This document shows, in pieces, positions 1-6,115 of a stretch of 14,188 nt of DNA. Position numbers and translations under genes: made by a program. A model generated the notes under the pieces. That model was given only the letters and a program-made list of their open reading frames with translations, did no database searches and was not told the DNA's origin. Source of the stretch: DASPXY01 sp038227745 (GTDB lineage Bacteria > Planctomycetota > Planctomycetia > Gemmatales > Gemmataceae). Within the stretch, counting starts at the first letter, position 1; every line of letters begins with the position of its first letter. Location of the stretch: contig JBBRPS010000183.1 in the NCBI GenBank assembly GCA_038227745.1, forward strand, positions 1 through 14,188. Reading direction: 5' to 3'.

Positions 1-1
1 C

Positions 2-1198
2 AAGAAGACCGTCGCCGACCTGCCGGATCTGCACGGCAACCGCGTCCTGGTCCGCGTCGATTTCAACGTGCCGCAGGACGCCGTCGGCAATATCACCAGC
101 GACCGCCGCATCCGCGCCGCGCTGCCGACCATCAAGCAGCTCCTCGACCGCGGCGCCGCCGTCATCCTGATGAGCCACCTCGGCCGGCCGAAGGGCGACC
201 CGAAGAAGGACGCCGCCTTCCGCATGGACGCCGTCGCCGCCCGGCTGCAGCAGCTCCTCGGCCGCCCCGTGCAGAAGACGAACGAGGTCGTCGGCCCGCA
301 GGTAGAGGCGGCGGTCAAGGCGCTCAAGCCCGGCGACGTGCTTCTGCTGGAGAACCTGCGCTTCGACCCCGGCGAGCAGAAGGGCGACGCGTCGTTCGCG
401 AAACAGCTCGCCGGCCTGGCCGACGCCTACGTCAACGACGCCTTCGGCACCTGCCACCGCAACGACGCCTCCATGACCGCCGTCCCCGCCGCCATGGCCG
501 GCAAGCCGCGCGCCGTCGGCACCCTGGTCGCGAAGGAACTGGAGGTGCTCGACCGCCTGCTGTCGTCGCCGGACCGGCCGTCCCTCGCCATCCTCGGCGG
601 CGCCAAGGTGTCGGACAAGATCGGCTTCATCAAGGCGCTGCTCGGCCGCGTCGATCACACCCTGATCGGCGGTGCCATGACCTACACGTTCATGAAAGCG
701 CAGGGCCGCGGCGTCGGCGGCTCGAAGGTCGAGGCGGACAAGCTCGACGTGGCCCGCGAGTTGCTCGACCTCGGCAAGGGCAAGATCGTCCTGCCGGTGG
801 ACCACCTCGTCGTGGCGAAGCTGGACGCGCCGCAGGAGGCGCGCGTAGTCGAGGGCGACATCCCCGACGGCTGGGTCGGCGTGGACATCGGCCCGAAGAC
901 GGTCGCGCGCTACAGCGCGGAGATCGAGCAGGCGGGGACGGCGATCTGGAACGGCCCGATGGGCAAGTTCGAGGACGAGCCGTACAGCAAGGGGACGCGC
1001 GCCGTCGCCGAGGCGCTGGCTCGGTCGAAGGGCGTGACGGTGGTCGGCGGCGGCGAGACGGCCGAGGCGGTCGAGGAGTTCGGCCTGGATACGAAGATGC
1101 GGCACGTCTCAACCGGCGGCGGCGCCTTCCTGGAGTACGTCGAGGGCACGCCGTTCAAGGCGCTGGCGCAGATCGACGACGCCGGGAAAAGGGCTTGA
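2..1198 (+). CDS. pgk: Phosphoglycerate kinase, 5' end cut by window
   Basis: Cytosolic glycolytic enzyme that transfers phosphate between 1,3-bisphosphoglycerate and ADP. The reading frame is open from base 2 (K-K-T-V-A-D-L) to the TGA at 1196-1198, giving 398 visible residues. The family is usually about 390-400 residues, so probably only the initiator and one or two residues are missing. Family signatures appear in order: RVDFNVP near the start (the substrate-binding N-terminal signature), SHLGRPKG, ENLRFDPGE, YVNDAFG, LGGAKVSDKI, WNGPMGKFE, the nucleotide-binding GGGETAEAV and the C-terminal STGGGAFLEY. Two small departures from the common form are visible: GGGE where GGGD is usual, and STGGGAF where STGGGAS is usual. 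Neither suggests loss of function. A GTG at 68 could be mistaken for a start, but it lies inside the RVDFNVP motif and is not one. Identification is very secure. Confidence 0.97.
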   Translation, partial: KKTVADLPDLHGNRVLVRVDFNVPQDAVGNITSDRRIRAALPTIKQLLDRGAAVILMSHLGRPKGDPKKDAAFRMDAVAARLQQLLGRPVQKTNEVVGPQVEAAVKALKPGDVLLLENLRFDPGEQKGDASFAKQLAGLADAYVNDAFGTCHRNDASMTAVPAAMAGKPRAVGTLVAKELEVLDRLLSSPDRPSLAILGGAKVSDKIGFIKALLGRVDHTLIGGAMTYTFMKAQGRGVGGSKVEADKLDVARELLDLGKGKIVLPVDHLVVAKLDAPQEARVVEGDIPDGWVGVDIGPKTVARYSAEIEQAGTAIWNGPMGKFEDEPYSKGTRAVAEALARSKGVTVVGGGETAEAVEEFGLDTKMRHVSTGGGAFLEYVEGTPFKALAQIDDAGKRA

Positions 1199-1223
1199 CG
1201 CTTCCCCCCGGCTCGGTTGAGAT
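1195..1223 (+). promoter_or_regulatory. Weak sigma70-like promoter candidate for accD
   Basis: TTGACG at 1195-1200 overlaps the pgk stop codon and is followed, after a 17-base spacer, by TGAGAT at 1218-1223. The -35 element fits well (5 of 6) but the -10 element is poor (3 of 6). It lies about 70 bases upstream of the accD start. It may be chance; accD could equally be read through from pgk, whose stop is 94 bases away. Confidence 0.2.
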
Positions 1224-1292
1224 GAAGGCGATACACGTCGGCGAGGATGGATAGCGAACGCCCCAGCGACGGGGCGGCACCGAGGCCAAAGC

Positions 1293-2111
1293 ATGGCAAC
1301 CGTTGGTCGGCCCAAGCGTGGTGTCCCGGAAGGGCTGTGGATCCGCTGCCCGCAGTGCAAGGCCACCATCTTCCGCAAGGAGGCGGAGAACCGCTGCAAC
1401 GTCTGCCCGGAGTGCAGTTACCATTTCTACGTCTCCGCGCGCGAGCGCATCCGGCAACTGCTGGACGAGGAGAGCTTCGAGGAGTGGTTCACCGGCCTGC
1501 GGCCACGCGACCCGCTGGGCTTCCGCGACCGCCTGCCGTACGCGGAGCGGCTCAAGGCGGAGCAGGCCAAGACAGGCATGCCCGACGCCGCCGTGGTGGG
1601 ACGCGGCTACATCCGCGGCCGGCCCGTCGTGTTCACCGTGACCGACTTCTCGTTCATGGCCGGCAGCATGGGCTCGGTGGTCGGCGAGAAGATCGCCCGG
1701 GCTGCCGAGGCGGCGGCGAAGCTGATGCTGCCGCTCATCATCGTCAGCGGCTCCGGCGGCGGCGCCCGCATGCAGGAGGGCATCCTGTCGCTGATGCAGA
1801 TGGCCAAGGTGTCGGCGGCGCTGGCGCGCTACGACCAGGCGGGCGGCCTGTACGTCTCGGTGCTGACCAACCCGACCATGGGCGGCGTGGCGGCGAGCTT
1901 CGCGCTGCAGGGCGACATCACCCTGGCCGAGCCGGGCGCGCTGATCGGCTTCGCCGGCAAGCGGACGATCTGGAACACGGTCCGCCTGGAACTGCCCGAG
2001 GGCTTCCAGACGAGTGAGTTCCTGATCAAGCACGGCTTCATCGACCGCATCATTCCGCGCAAGGATCTGCGCACGGAACTGGCAAGGATCATCGACTACT
2101 GCGAACATTAG
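1293..2111 (+). CDS. accD: Acetyl-CoA carboxylase carboxyltransferase subunit beta
   Basis: Zinc-containing beta subunit of the carboxyltransferase that, with AccA, moves the carboxyl group from carboxybiotin to acetyl-CoA to make malonyl-CoA for fatty-acid synthesis. It has 272 residues, slightly shorter than the usual 280-305. The N-terminal zinc ribbon has cysteines 19, 22, 38 and 41 with the C-x2-C-x15-C-x2-C spacing of E. coli AccD; a further Cys35 is extra. The crotonase-fold core follows: FSFMAGSMGSVVGEK at about 119-133, the glycine-rich oxyanion segment SGSGGGARM (152-160), TNPTMGGVAASFA (192-204) and PEGFQTSEFL (235-244). The ATG at 1293 is preceded by GAGG at 1282-1285 with a 7-base gap, which fixes the start. 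accA is not adjacent. The stop codon lies at the edge of a long inverted repeat. Confidence 0.96.
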   Translation: MATVGRPKRGVPEGLWIRCPQCKATIFRKEAENRCNVCPECSYHFYVSARERIRQLLDEESFEEWFTGLRPRDPLGFRDRLPYAERLKAEQAKTGMPDAAVVGRGYIRGRPVVFTVTDFSFMAGSMGSVVGEKIARAAEAAAKLMLPLIIVSGSGGGARMQEGILSLMQMAKVSAALARYDQAGGLYVSVLTNPTMGGVAASFALQGDITLAEPGALIGFAGKRTIWNTVRLELPEGFQTSEFLIKHGFIDRIIPRKDLRTELARIIDYCEH

Positions 2112-2222
2112 TTGTCCGTTGTCCGTTGTCAGTTGTCAGTGGAGAGACACGCCGCAAGCTCACGGGTCGCACTCCGTGGGTTCATCCGCTCACTGCTGAC
2201 TGACGACGGACACCGGACAACT
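2110..2222. repeat. Long imperfect inverted repeat between accD and the kinase gene
   Basis: The left arm (2110-2144) and right arm (2189-2222) are reverse complements over about 31 bases with five mismatches and a one-base gap near the inner end. Both arms are built from the words GTTGTCC and GTTGTCAGT. A smaller hairpin sits in the loop: CACGG at 2161-2165 pairs with CCGTG at 2174-2178. The left arm includes the last two bases of the accD stop codon, and the right arm ends 10 bases before the kinase ATG. There is no T-run after the stem, so it is not a classic intrinsic terminator. It resembles short dispersed palindromic elements made of GTCAGT/GTCCGT words that I recall from planctomycete and cyanobacterial genomes, but I cannot confirm copy number. 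The 121-bp gap holds no gene. Confidence 0.75.
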
Positions 2223-2232
2223 GGCGACTACC

Positions 2233-3108
2233 ATGAGCTTCCTCGCGAAACTGAAAGAACTGTTCGGCGGCAAGAGGGGCCTGCCGCGCATCAACGTCGC
2301 CAAGCGCTTCGAGTTGCTCGGGCGGACGGGCCAGGGCAGCATGTCGAAGGTGTGGCGCGCCCGCGACCGGCAACTCGGGCGGACGGTGTGTCTGAAGCTC
2401 CTCGACAAGGCGAAGACCGCCAAGTTCGAGGCGCGCTTCCCCGGCCTGAAGCGGCCGCTTGAAGGCGCCATCTGCATGACGCTCAAGCACAAGAACGTCG
2501 TCAATACCTACGAATACGGCATGACCACGGACAACGAGCAGTACCTGGTCATGGAACTGATCGACGGGATGGGCCTGAACTTCCTGATCGAGACGGCCAG
2601 CGGTCAACTCAAGGGCAACCGCGTCCAGTACCTGGTCCAGATCGCCGAGGGGATCGGCTACGTCCACAAGCAGGGTTACATGCACCGCGACATCTGCCCG
2701 CGGAACATCATGGTGGACAGGGAAGGGGTGGTGAAGATCATCGACTTCGGCCTGACGATCCCGTACCGCCCGGAGTTTTGCCGGCCCGGCAACCGCACCG
2801 GCACGCCGAACTACCTCGCCCCCGAAATCATCAAGCGCAGCACGACCGATCTCCGCGTGGACCTGTTCGCCCTGGGCGTGACGGCGTACGAGATGTATAC
2901 GGGCGACCTGCCGTGGGAGAAGGCGGAGTCGCTGCAGACGTTACTCAGCCACATGAACAGCCCTGGCCGCGACCCGCGCGAGCGCAGCCCCGACCTGGAC
3001 AAGAAGACCGCGGCGTTCCTGCTCAAGTCGGTCGAGCGCGAGCCGGCGCGGCGCTTCCAGACGGCGGAGGAGTTCCGCGACGCGCTGAAGACGCTGCCGA
3101 CGCAATGA
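2233..3108 (+). CDS. Stand-alone Hanks-type Ser/Thr protein kinase with atypical HRDxC loop
   Basis: A 291-residue cytoplasmic kinase made of little more than the catalytic domain; no membrane segment or sensor domain is visible. Subdomains in order: glycine-rich loop GRTGQGSMSKV (30-40), ATP-binding lysine K55 in VCLKLL, probable helix-C glutamate E78, catalytic loop HRDICPRN (151-158), DFG (171-173), TGTPNYLAPE (189-198) and the structural Asp210 in VDLFALG. The loop carries D153 and N158, but the lysine usual in Ser/Thr kinases (HRDLKPxN) is a cysteine (C155). Most other key residues are present, so activity is plausible but unproved. The N-terminus (MSFLAKLKELF) could form a short amphipathic helix. 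The ATG at 2233 has no clear Shine-Dalgarno and sits just after an inverted repeat. The stop overlaps the ribosome-binding site of the next gene, which suggests co-translation with Uma2-A. The substrate is unknown. Confidence 0.92.
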   Translation: MSFLAKLKELFGGKRGLPRINVAKRFELLGRTGQGSMSKVWRARDRQLGRTVCLKLLDKAKTAKFEARFPGLKRPLEGAICMTLKHKNVVNTYEYGMTTDNEQYLVMELIDGMGLNFLIETASGQLKGNRVQYLVQIAEGIGYVHKQGYMHRDICPRNIMVDREGVVKIIDFGLTIPYRPEFCRPGNRTGTPNYLAPEIIKRSTTDLRVDLFALGVTAYEMYTGDLPWEKAESLQTLLSHMNSPGRDPRERSPDLDKKTAAFLLKSVEREPARRFQTAEEFRDALKTLPTQ

Positions 3109-3112
3109 GGAG
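3107..3112 (+). promoter_or_regulatory. Ribosome-binding site of Uma2-A overlapping the kinase stop
   Basis: GAGGAG starts inside the kinase TGA (3106-3108) and stands 5 bases before the Uma2-A ATG at 3118. This arrangement is typical of translational coupling. The identical sequence and spacing recur before Uma2-B at 4019-4024, where it overlaps the stop of the kinase-tail remnant. Confidence 0.8.
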
Positions 3113-3117
3113 TCCGC

Positions 3118-3837
3118 ATGGGCACCCCAACCACCGTGACGAAGCCCCCACTGCCGCCGCCGGAGGCCCCTTCCCTGGAAGCGGGAGACGCTCTGACGCG
3201 CCCGGAGTTCGAGCGCCGCTACGATGCCCTGGCCGAGCTCAAGAAGGCCGAGTTGATCGAGGGAATCGTCCACATGCCTTCCCCAGTACGCTGGCGCCGC
3301 CACGGCACGCCGCACGCACACCTCGTCACCTGGCTGGGCAACTACTGCGCTGCCACACCGGGCGTGGAGGTCGGCGACAACAGTTCGATCCGGTTAGAGC
3401 TGGACAACATGCCCCAACCGGACGTGGCGATGATCATTGAGCCGGCGCGGGGCGGCCAGGCGCGCTTCAGCGCTGACGACTACCTTGAACTGGCCCCCGA
3501 ATTGATCGCGGAGGTTTCCGCCAGTACGGTGAGCATCGACTTGAACGCGAAACTGCAGGTCTACAGGCGCAACGGCGTGCGCGAGTACATCGTCTGGCGT
3601 GTCCTGGACGGTGCCCTTGACTGGTTCGTGTTGCGGCAGACCCAGTATCAGCCGCTCCAGGCGAACCAGGCGGGGATCTATCAGAGTGAGGTCTTTCCAG
3701 GTTTGCGGCTGGACGCGGCGGCGTTGGGCCGCCTGGATTTCAGCGTGGTGAATCAGGTACTGCAGCAAGGCCTGACCAGCCCAGAACACGCCGCCTTCGT
3801 TGCCAAGCTCCAGCAGGCCGGCACAGGGGCGCCTTGA
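3118..3837 (+). CDS. Uma2 family (DUF820) endonuclease-like protein, copy A
   Basis: A 239-residue member of the Uma2/DUF820 family, which has a PD-(D/E)xK restriction-endonuclease-like fold and no settled biological function. Candidate active-site residues follow the family pattern: E48 in ELIEG, D102 in QPDVAMI, E132 in the AEVSAST strand and K145 in NAKLQVY, followed by GVREYIVW. The first 20 residues are rich in proline and threonine and probably unstructured. It starts 9 bases after the kinase stop with a strong GAGGAG site, so the two genes are very likely co-transcribed. It is 74% identical to Uma2-B over its full length without gaps (176 of 239, counted by hand). It converges on a clpP-like remnant that begins 5 bases beyond its stop. 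Confidence 0.88.
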   Translation: MGTPTTVTKPPLPPPEAPSLEAGDALTRPEFERRYDALAELKKAELIEGIVHMPSPVRWRRHGTPHAHLVTWLGNYCAATPGVEVGDNSSIRLELDNMPQPDVAMIIEPARGGQARFSADDYLELAPELIAEVSASTVSIDLNAKLQVYRRNGVREYIVWRVLDGALDWFVLRQTQYQPLQANQAGIYQSEVFPGLRLDAAALGRLDFSVVNQVLQQGLTSPEHAAFVAKLQQAGTGAP

Positions 3838-3842
3838 TAGGC

Positions 3843-3972
3843 CTACAGCGTCAGCATCTCCGCCAACCCGGCGGCCACCAGTTCCGCACCGCTCACGTAA
3901 TAGCCGCCGCGCGTCCAGGGGCGGATCTGCTGCTCGCCGCCCTCGAAGAGCTGTACCTGCAGCTTGTCCAGT
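3843..3972 (-). pseudogene. 3' remnant of a ClpP-like gene
   Basis: Minus-strand codons matching the last 42 residues plus stop of the intact ClpP-like gene at 4788-5300 (35 of 42 residues identical). The final 23 residues, from TRGGYY to EMLTL, are identical, yet six of their codons differ, all synonymously. The upstream end breaks abruptly at 3972, where kinase-gene sequence begins on the other strand, so the catalytic Ser and His region is absent. No start or ribosome-binding site can be assigned. An open frame continues to 4103 but runs antisense through Uma2-B and is not meaningful. The divergence pattern implies that this piece came from a gene that was functional while it diverged. Confidence 0.8.
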
Positions 3973-4020
3973 ACGGCGGAGGAGTTCCGCGACGCGCTGA
4001 AGACGCTGCCGACGAAATGA
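3973..4020 (+). pseudogene. 3' remnant of the protein kinase gene
   Basis: A copy of the last 15 codons plus stop of the kinase gene (3061-3108), differing by one base that changes the final Gln to Lys. The frame and TGA are kept, but there is no start. It carries with it the GAGGAG ribosome-binding site used by Uma2-B. It marks the start of the second duplication unit. Confidence 0.88.
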
Positions 4021-4029
4021 GGAGTCCGC

Positions 4030-4749
4030 ATGGGCACCCCGACCACCGTGACGAAGCCCCCACTGCCGCCGCCGGAGGCCCCCTCCCTGGAGCCGGGAGA
4101 CACCCTGCCGCGCGAAGAGTTCGAGCGCCGCTACGACGCCATGCCCGGTCTCAAGAAGGCGGAGCTGATCGAAGGAGTCGTCCACATGCCATCTCCGGTG
4201 CGCTGGAATAGGCACGCCAGTCCGCAGATTGCCCTGGGGGGTTGGCTAATGCACTACTGGGCGCAGACCCCCGGCGTGCAGGCGGGCGACAACGGCTCCG
4301 TCCGACTCGATCTGGACAACATGACACAGCCGGACGCGGCCATGCTCATCCTCCCCGCGTGCGGCGGCCAGGCACGGATCAGCGCCGATGATTACGTCGA
4401 GGCCGCCCCGGAACTGGTCGCCGAAGTGGCGGCCAGCACGGTCAGCATCGACTTGAACGCCAAGTTACACGTCTACCGTCGGAGTGGCGTGCGGGAGTAT
4501 TTGGTTTGGCGTGTGCAGGACGGCGTCATCGACTGGTTCGTCTTGCGACAGAGCCAGTTTCAACAACTGCCCCTGAACGCCGCCGGTGTCTACCAGAGCG
4601 AGATCTTTCCGGGTCTGTGGTTGGAGCCTGCCGCGCTGGCACGTCTCGATTTGCCGGCCGTCCTTCAGGTTCTTCAGCAAGGGTTGGCAACGCCGGAGCA
4701 CGCCGCCTTTGTCGCCAAGCTGCAGCAAGCCAGGGCGGCAACGCCTTGA
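4030..4749 (+). CDS. Uma2 family (DUF820) endonuclease-like protein, copy B
   Basis: A 239-residue paralogue of the gene at 3118-3837, produced by the local duplication. The candidate active-site residues are all kept at the same positions (E48, D102, E132, K145), so there is no sign of decay. The first 20 residues are identical to copy A with very few silent changes. Most differences fall after residue 21, with the densest cluster at about 61-76. The GAGGAG site at 4019-4024 lies 5 bases before the ATG and overlaps the stop of the kinase-tail remnant, so any coupling is now to a dead frame. It probably shares the kinase / Uma2-A transcript; no promoter is evident in the 192-base gap, which is filled by the two remnants. 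It converges with the ClpP-like gene, whose stop is 38 bases beyond. Confidence 0.88.
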   Translation: MGTPTTVTKPPLPPPEAPSLEPGDTLPREEFERRYDAMPGLKKAELIEGVVHMPSPVRWNRHASPQIALGGWLMHYWAQTPGVQAGDNGSVRLDLDNMTQPDAAMLILPACGGQARISADDYVEAAPELVAEVAASTVSIDLNAKLHVYRRSGVREYLVWRVQDGVIDWFVLRQSQFQQLPLNAAGVYQSEIFPGLWLEPAALARLDLPAVLQVLQQGLATPEHAAFVAKLQQARAATP

Positions 4750-4787
4750 CCCCCCCGCGTGCCGGGAAACGGCAGGGATGACTGGCG

Positions 4788-5300
4788 CTACAACGTCAGC
4801 ATCTCCGCCAGCCCGGCGGCCACCAGTTCCGCCCCGCTCACATAGTACCCGCCGCGCGTCCAGGTGCGGACCTGCTCCTCTGCCGCGCCGAACAGCTGCG
4901 CCTGCAGGTCGTCCAGTTCCTTCTCCATATCGTCGAAGTGCTTGGCCCAGCGGTACGCCTCCTCGCTGCCGACACGCTTGTCGCTCTGCCAGCGCATGCG
5001 ATGGAACAGCAGCGTGCTGTGCGGTGTCACCAGGCGGCGCTTGCAGCCCGCGAACAGCAGCAGCGCCGCCGACGAGCACTCGCCCAGCACGACCGCCGTG
5101 CCCTGCATCTGCCGGTAGCGCAGCAGCGTCAGCACCGCCATCGCCCCGTAAACGCTGCCCCCCGCCGAGTCGATGTAGAAGACGCACTCGCCGCCGGGCG
5201 GGATGTCCAGCAGGGCGCGGACGACGTCCGCCTCCCAGTCGTCCACCTCGCCGATGACCGGGATTTCCGGGACCTTTTTGGGTTTGCGTACCTTGGACAT
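4788..5300 (-). CDS. Compact ClpP-like serine protease family protein
   Basis: A 170-residue protein of the ClpP/crotonase superfamily, shorter than genuine ClpP (about 195-210). The fold signature FYIDSAGGSVYGAMAVL (41-57) matches the ClpP core segment. S77 in GECSSAALLLFAG aligns with the catalytic Ser of GQAASMGAFLL, and H100 in HSTLLFHRM aligns with the catalytic His of the MIHQP motif. Where ClpP has its catalytic Asp (GLVDSI), this protein has GLAEML, so E166 would have to act, or the triad is incomplete. The N-terminus (MSKVRKPKKVPEIP) is basic and lacks a signal peptide. The start is set at the ATG at 5298-5300, just before that segment; a longer open frame upstream crosses the DUF1080 gene in another frame and is not real. 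No clear Shine-Dalgarno is visible. An orphan ClpP-like regulator or a non-proteolytic crotonase-type protein are both possible. Confidence 0.82.
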   Translation of the reverse strand: MSKVRKPKKVPEIPVIGEVDDWEADVVRALLDIPPGGECVFYIDSAGGSVYGAMAVLTLLRYRQMQGTAVVLGECSSAALLLFAGCKRRLVTPHSTLLFHRMRWQSDKRVGSEEAYRWAKHFDDMEKELDDLQAQLFGAAEEQVRTWTRGGYYVSGAELVAAGLAEMLTL

Positions 5301-5347
5301 GGAGTAGGAGTGTACGAGTCGAGCCCACGGCTTGCAACCCGTGCGCG

Positions 5348-5387
5348 TCTTCCTCCCCGCGCCCCCGCAGGGGCAAGGGGAGGAAGA
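5348..5387 (-). terminator. Strong hairpin just downstream of the DUF1080 gene
   Basis: An 11-base-pair outer stem (5348-5358 with 5377-5387; core CTTCCTCCCC/GGGGAGGAAG) encloses a 5-base-pair inner stem (GCCCC 5361-5365 with GGGGC 5370-5374). It lies 5 bases beyond the stop of the minus-strand DUF1080 gene and before the ClpP-like gene. There is no T-run, so it may terminate poorly or protect the mRNA 3' end. Confidence 0.5.
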
Positions 5388-5392
5388 GGGGG

Positions 5393-6115
5393 TCACTCCG
5401 GCTTGAGCATCTCGATGCGGAGGTTGCGGAACGCCACCGGGCCGTGGTCGCCCTGGAGCATCAGCGGCCCCGTCGATCGCTCCGGCCCGCCCAGCGCCGC
5501 GGTCGTCGGCCCCTTCACCTCGACGTTCTCCTGAATCACCTTGCCGTTGTGGACCACCTTCAGGAACTTCGCGTTCGCCGTCTTCTTCTTGCCGGCGAAG
5601 CGCGGCGCCCGGAACGTCACGTCGAAGGTCTGCCACTCGCCCGGCGCCTTGCTGGCGTTCGTCCGCGGCGGTGACGTGTTGTAGATGCCGCCGCAGTCGC
5701 CGTACTTCAGGTCCGCGTCCTTCTTGCCGTGACTGTCGAGGATCTGCACCTCGTACTGCCCCTGGAAGTAGACGCCGGAGTTGCTCCCCCGGGCGACGTT
5801 GAACTCGACGTGCAGCTCGCAGTCGCCGTGTTCCACCGCCCAGAGCAGATCCACGCCGCGGCCATCGCCGCCGTTGAGCAGGATGCCCGTGCCGTCCGGC
5901 AGCGCGAGGAAGCGGCCCGGCATTTTGGGGTCGAGGTCGATCGTGCCCGTGACGGCCCACTTGCTGCGCGCCGCGGACTTGTCGCCGCCGCGGAACTTCC
6001 AGCCGCTCAGGTCCTTGCCGTTGAACAGCGGCTTCCCCCTGTCCTTCTTCTCGCCCGCCCCGACCACGCCTGCGCCGCACGCCGCCAGCACCGCCCAGAG
6101 AATCCCCGTTCGCAT
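5393..6115 (-). CDS. Secreted DUF1080 (3-keto-disaccharide hydrolase) domain protein
   Basis: A 240-residue exported protein. Residues 1-20 form a signal peptide: a short basic start, the hydrophobic run ILWAVLAACGAGVV and a V-G-A cleavage site. One DUF1080 domain fills the rest, a concanavalin-like beta-sandwich family now named 3-keto-disaccharide hydrolase and much expanded in planctomycetes. Hallmarks are LFNGKDLSGW (30-39), SGVYFQGQYEVQILDS (113-128), the GGIY loop (142-145), EWQTFDVTFRAPRF (160-173) and GPLMLQGDHGPVAFRNLRI (216-234). The likely setting is the periplasm or cell surface, in glycan or glucoside breakdown; the actual substrate cannot be read from the sequence. GGAGGAG at 6122-6128 stands 6 bases before the ATG. 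It is the only gene between two non-coding stretches with hairpins, so it may be its own transcription unit. Confidence 0.92.
   Translation of the reverse strand: MRTGILWAVLAACGAGVVGAGEKKDRGKPLFNGKDLSGWKFRGGDKSAARSKWAVTGTIDLDPKMPGRFLALPDGTGILLNGGDGRGVDLLWAVEHGDCELHVEFNVARGSNSGVYFQGQYEVQILDSHGKKDADLKYGDCGGIYNTSPPRTNASKAPGEWQTFDVTFRAPRFAGKKKTANAKFLKVVHNGKVIQENVEVKGPTTAALGGPERSTGPLMLQGDHGPVAFRNLRIEMLKPE

Larger units (their letters stand above)
3061..3972. repeat. Tandem duplication, copy 1 (912 bp)
   Basis: First unit of a direct repeat: the last 48 bases of the kinase gene, the whole Uma2-A gene and 130 bases of a clpP-like 3' end in antisense. Bases 3061-3183 match 3973-4095 with about four differences in 123 by hand comparison. 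The middle (Uma2) is more diverged, and the clpP-like end is about 85% identical. The unit ends inside the clpP-like sequence at GTCCAGT and is followed directly by kinase sequence ACGGCGG. The word TCCAG occurs at all three boundary points (3056-3060, 3967-3971, 4912-4916), giving a 5-base microhomology at the junction. Confidence 0.9.
3973..4917. repeat. Tandem duplication, copy 2 (945 bp)
   Basis: Second unit of the direct repeat. It starts with the kinase-tail remnant, contains Uma2-B and runs into the intact ClpP-like gene. It is 33 bases longer than copy 1 because the gap between the Uma2 stop and the clpP-like stop is 38 bases here and 5 bases in copy 1. Alignment to copy 1 ends at GTCCAGT (4911-4917), after which the ClpP-like gene continues normally. 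Confidence 0.9.

Noticed and set aside
2112..2462. Plus-strand frame starting in the GTTGTCC repeat after accD
   Set aside because: It encodes repeat-derived peptide and then overlaps the kinase gene out of frame; no family resemblance.
3834..4211. A 125-codon plus-strand open frame spanning the gap between the Uma2 genes
   Set aside because: It reads the clpP-like remnant antisense and then the kinase tail and Uma2-B out of frame; it is a product of the duplication scar, not a gene.
2233..5300. The kinase/Uma2/ClpP-like block as a new anti-phage defence system
   Set aside because: There are no neighbouring defence genes, no toxin or sensor domain, and the flanks are housekeeping genes. Adjacency alone does not support this; it is kept only as a testable neighbourhood question.
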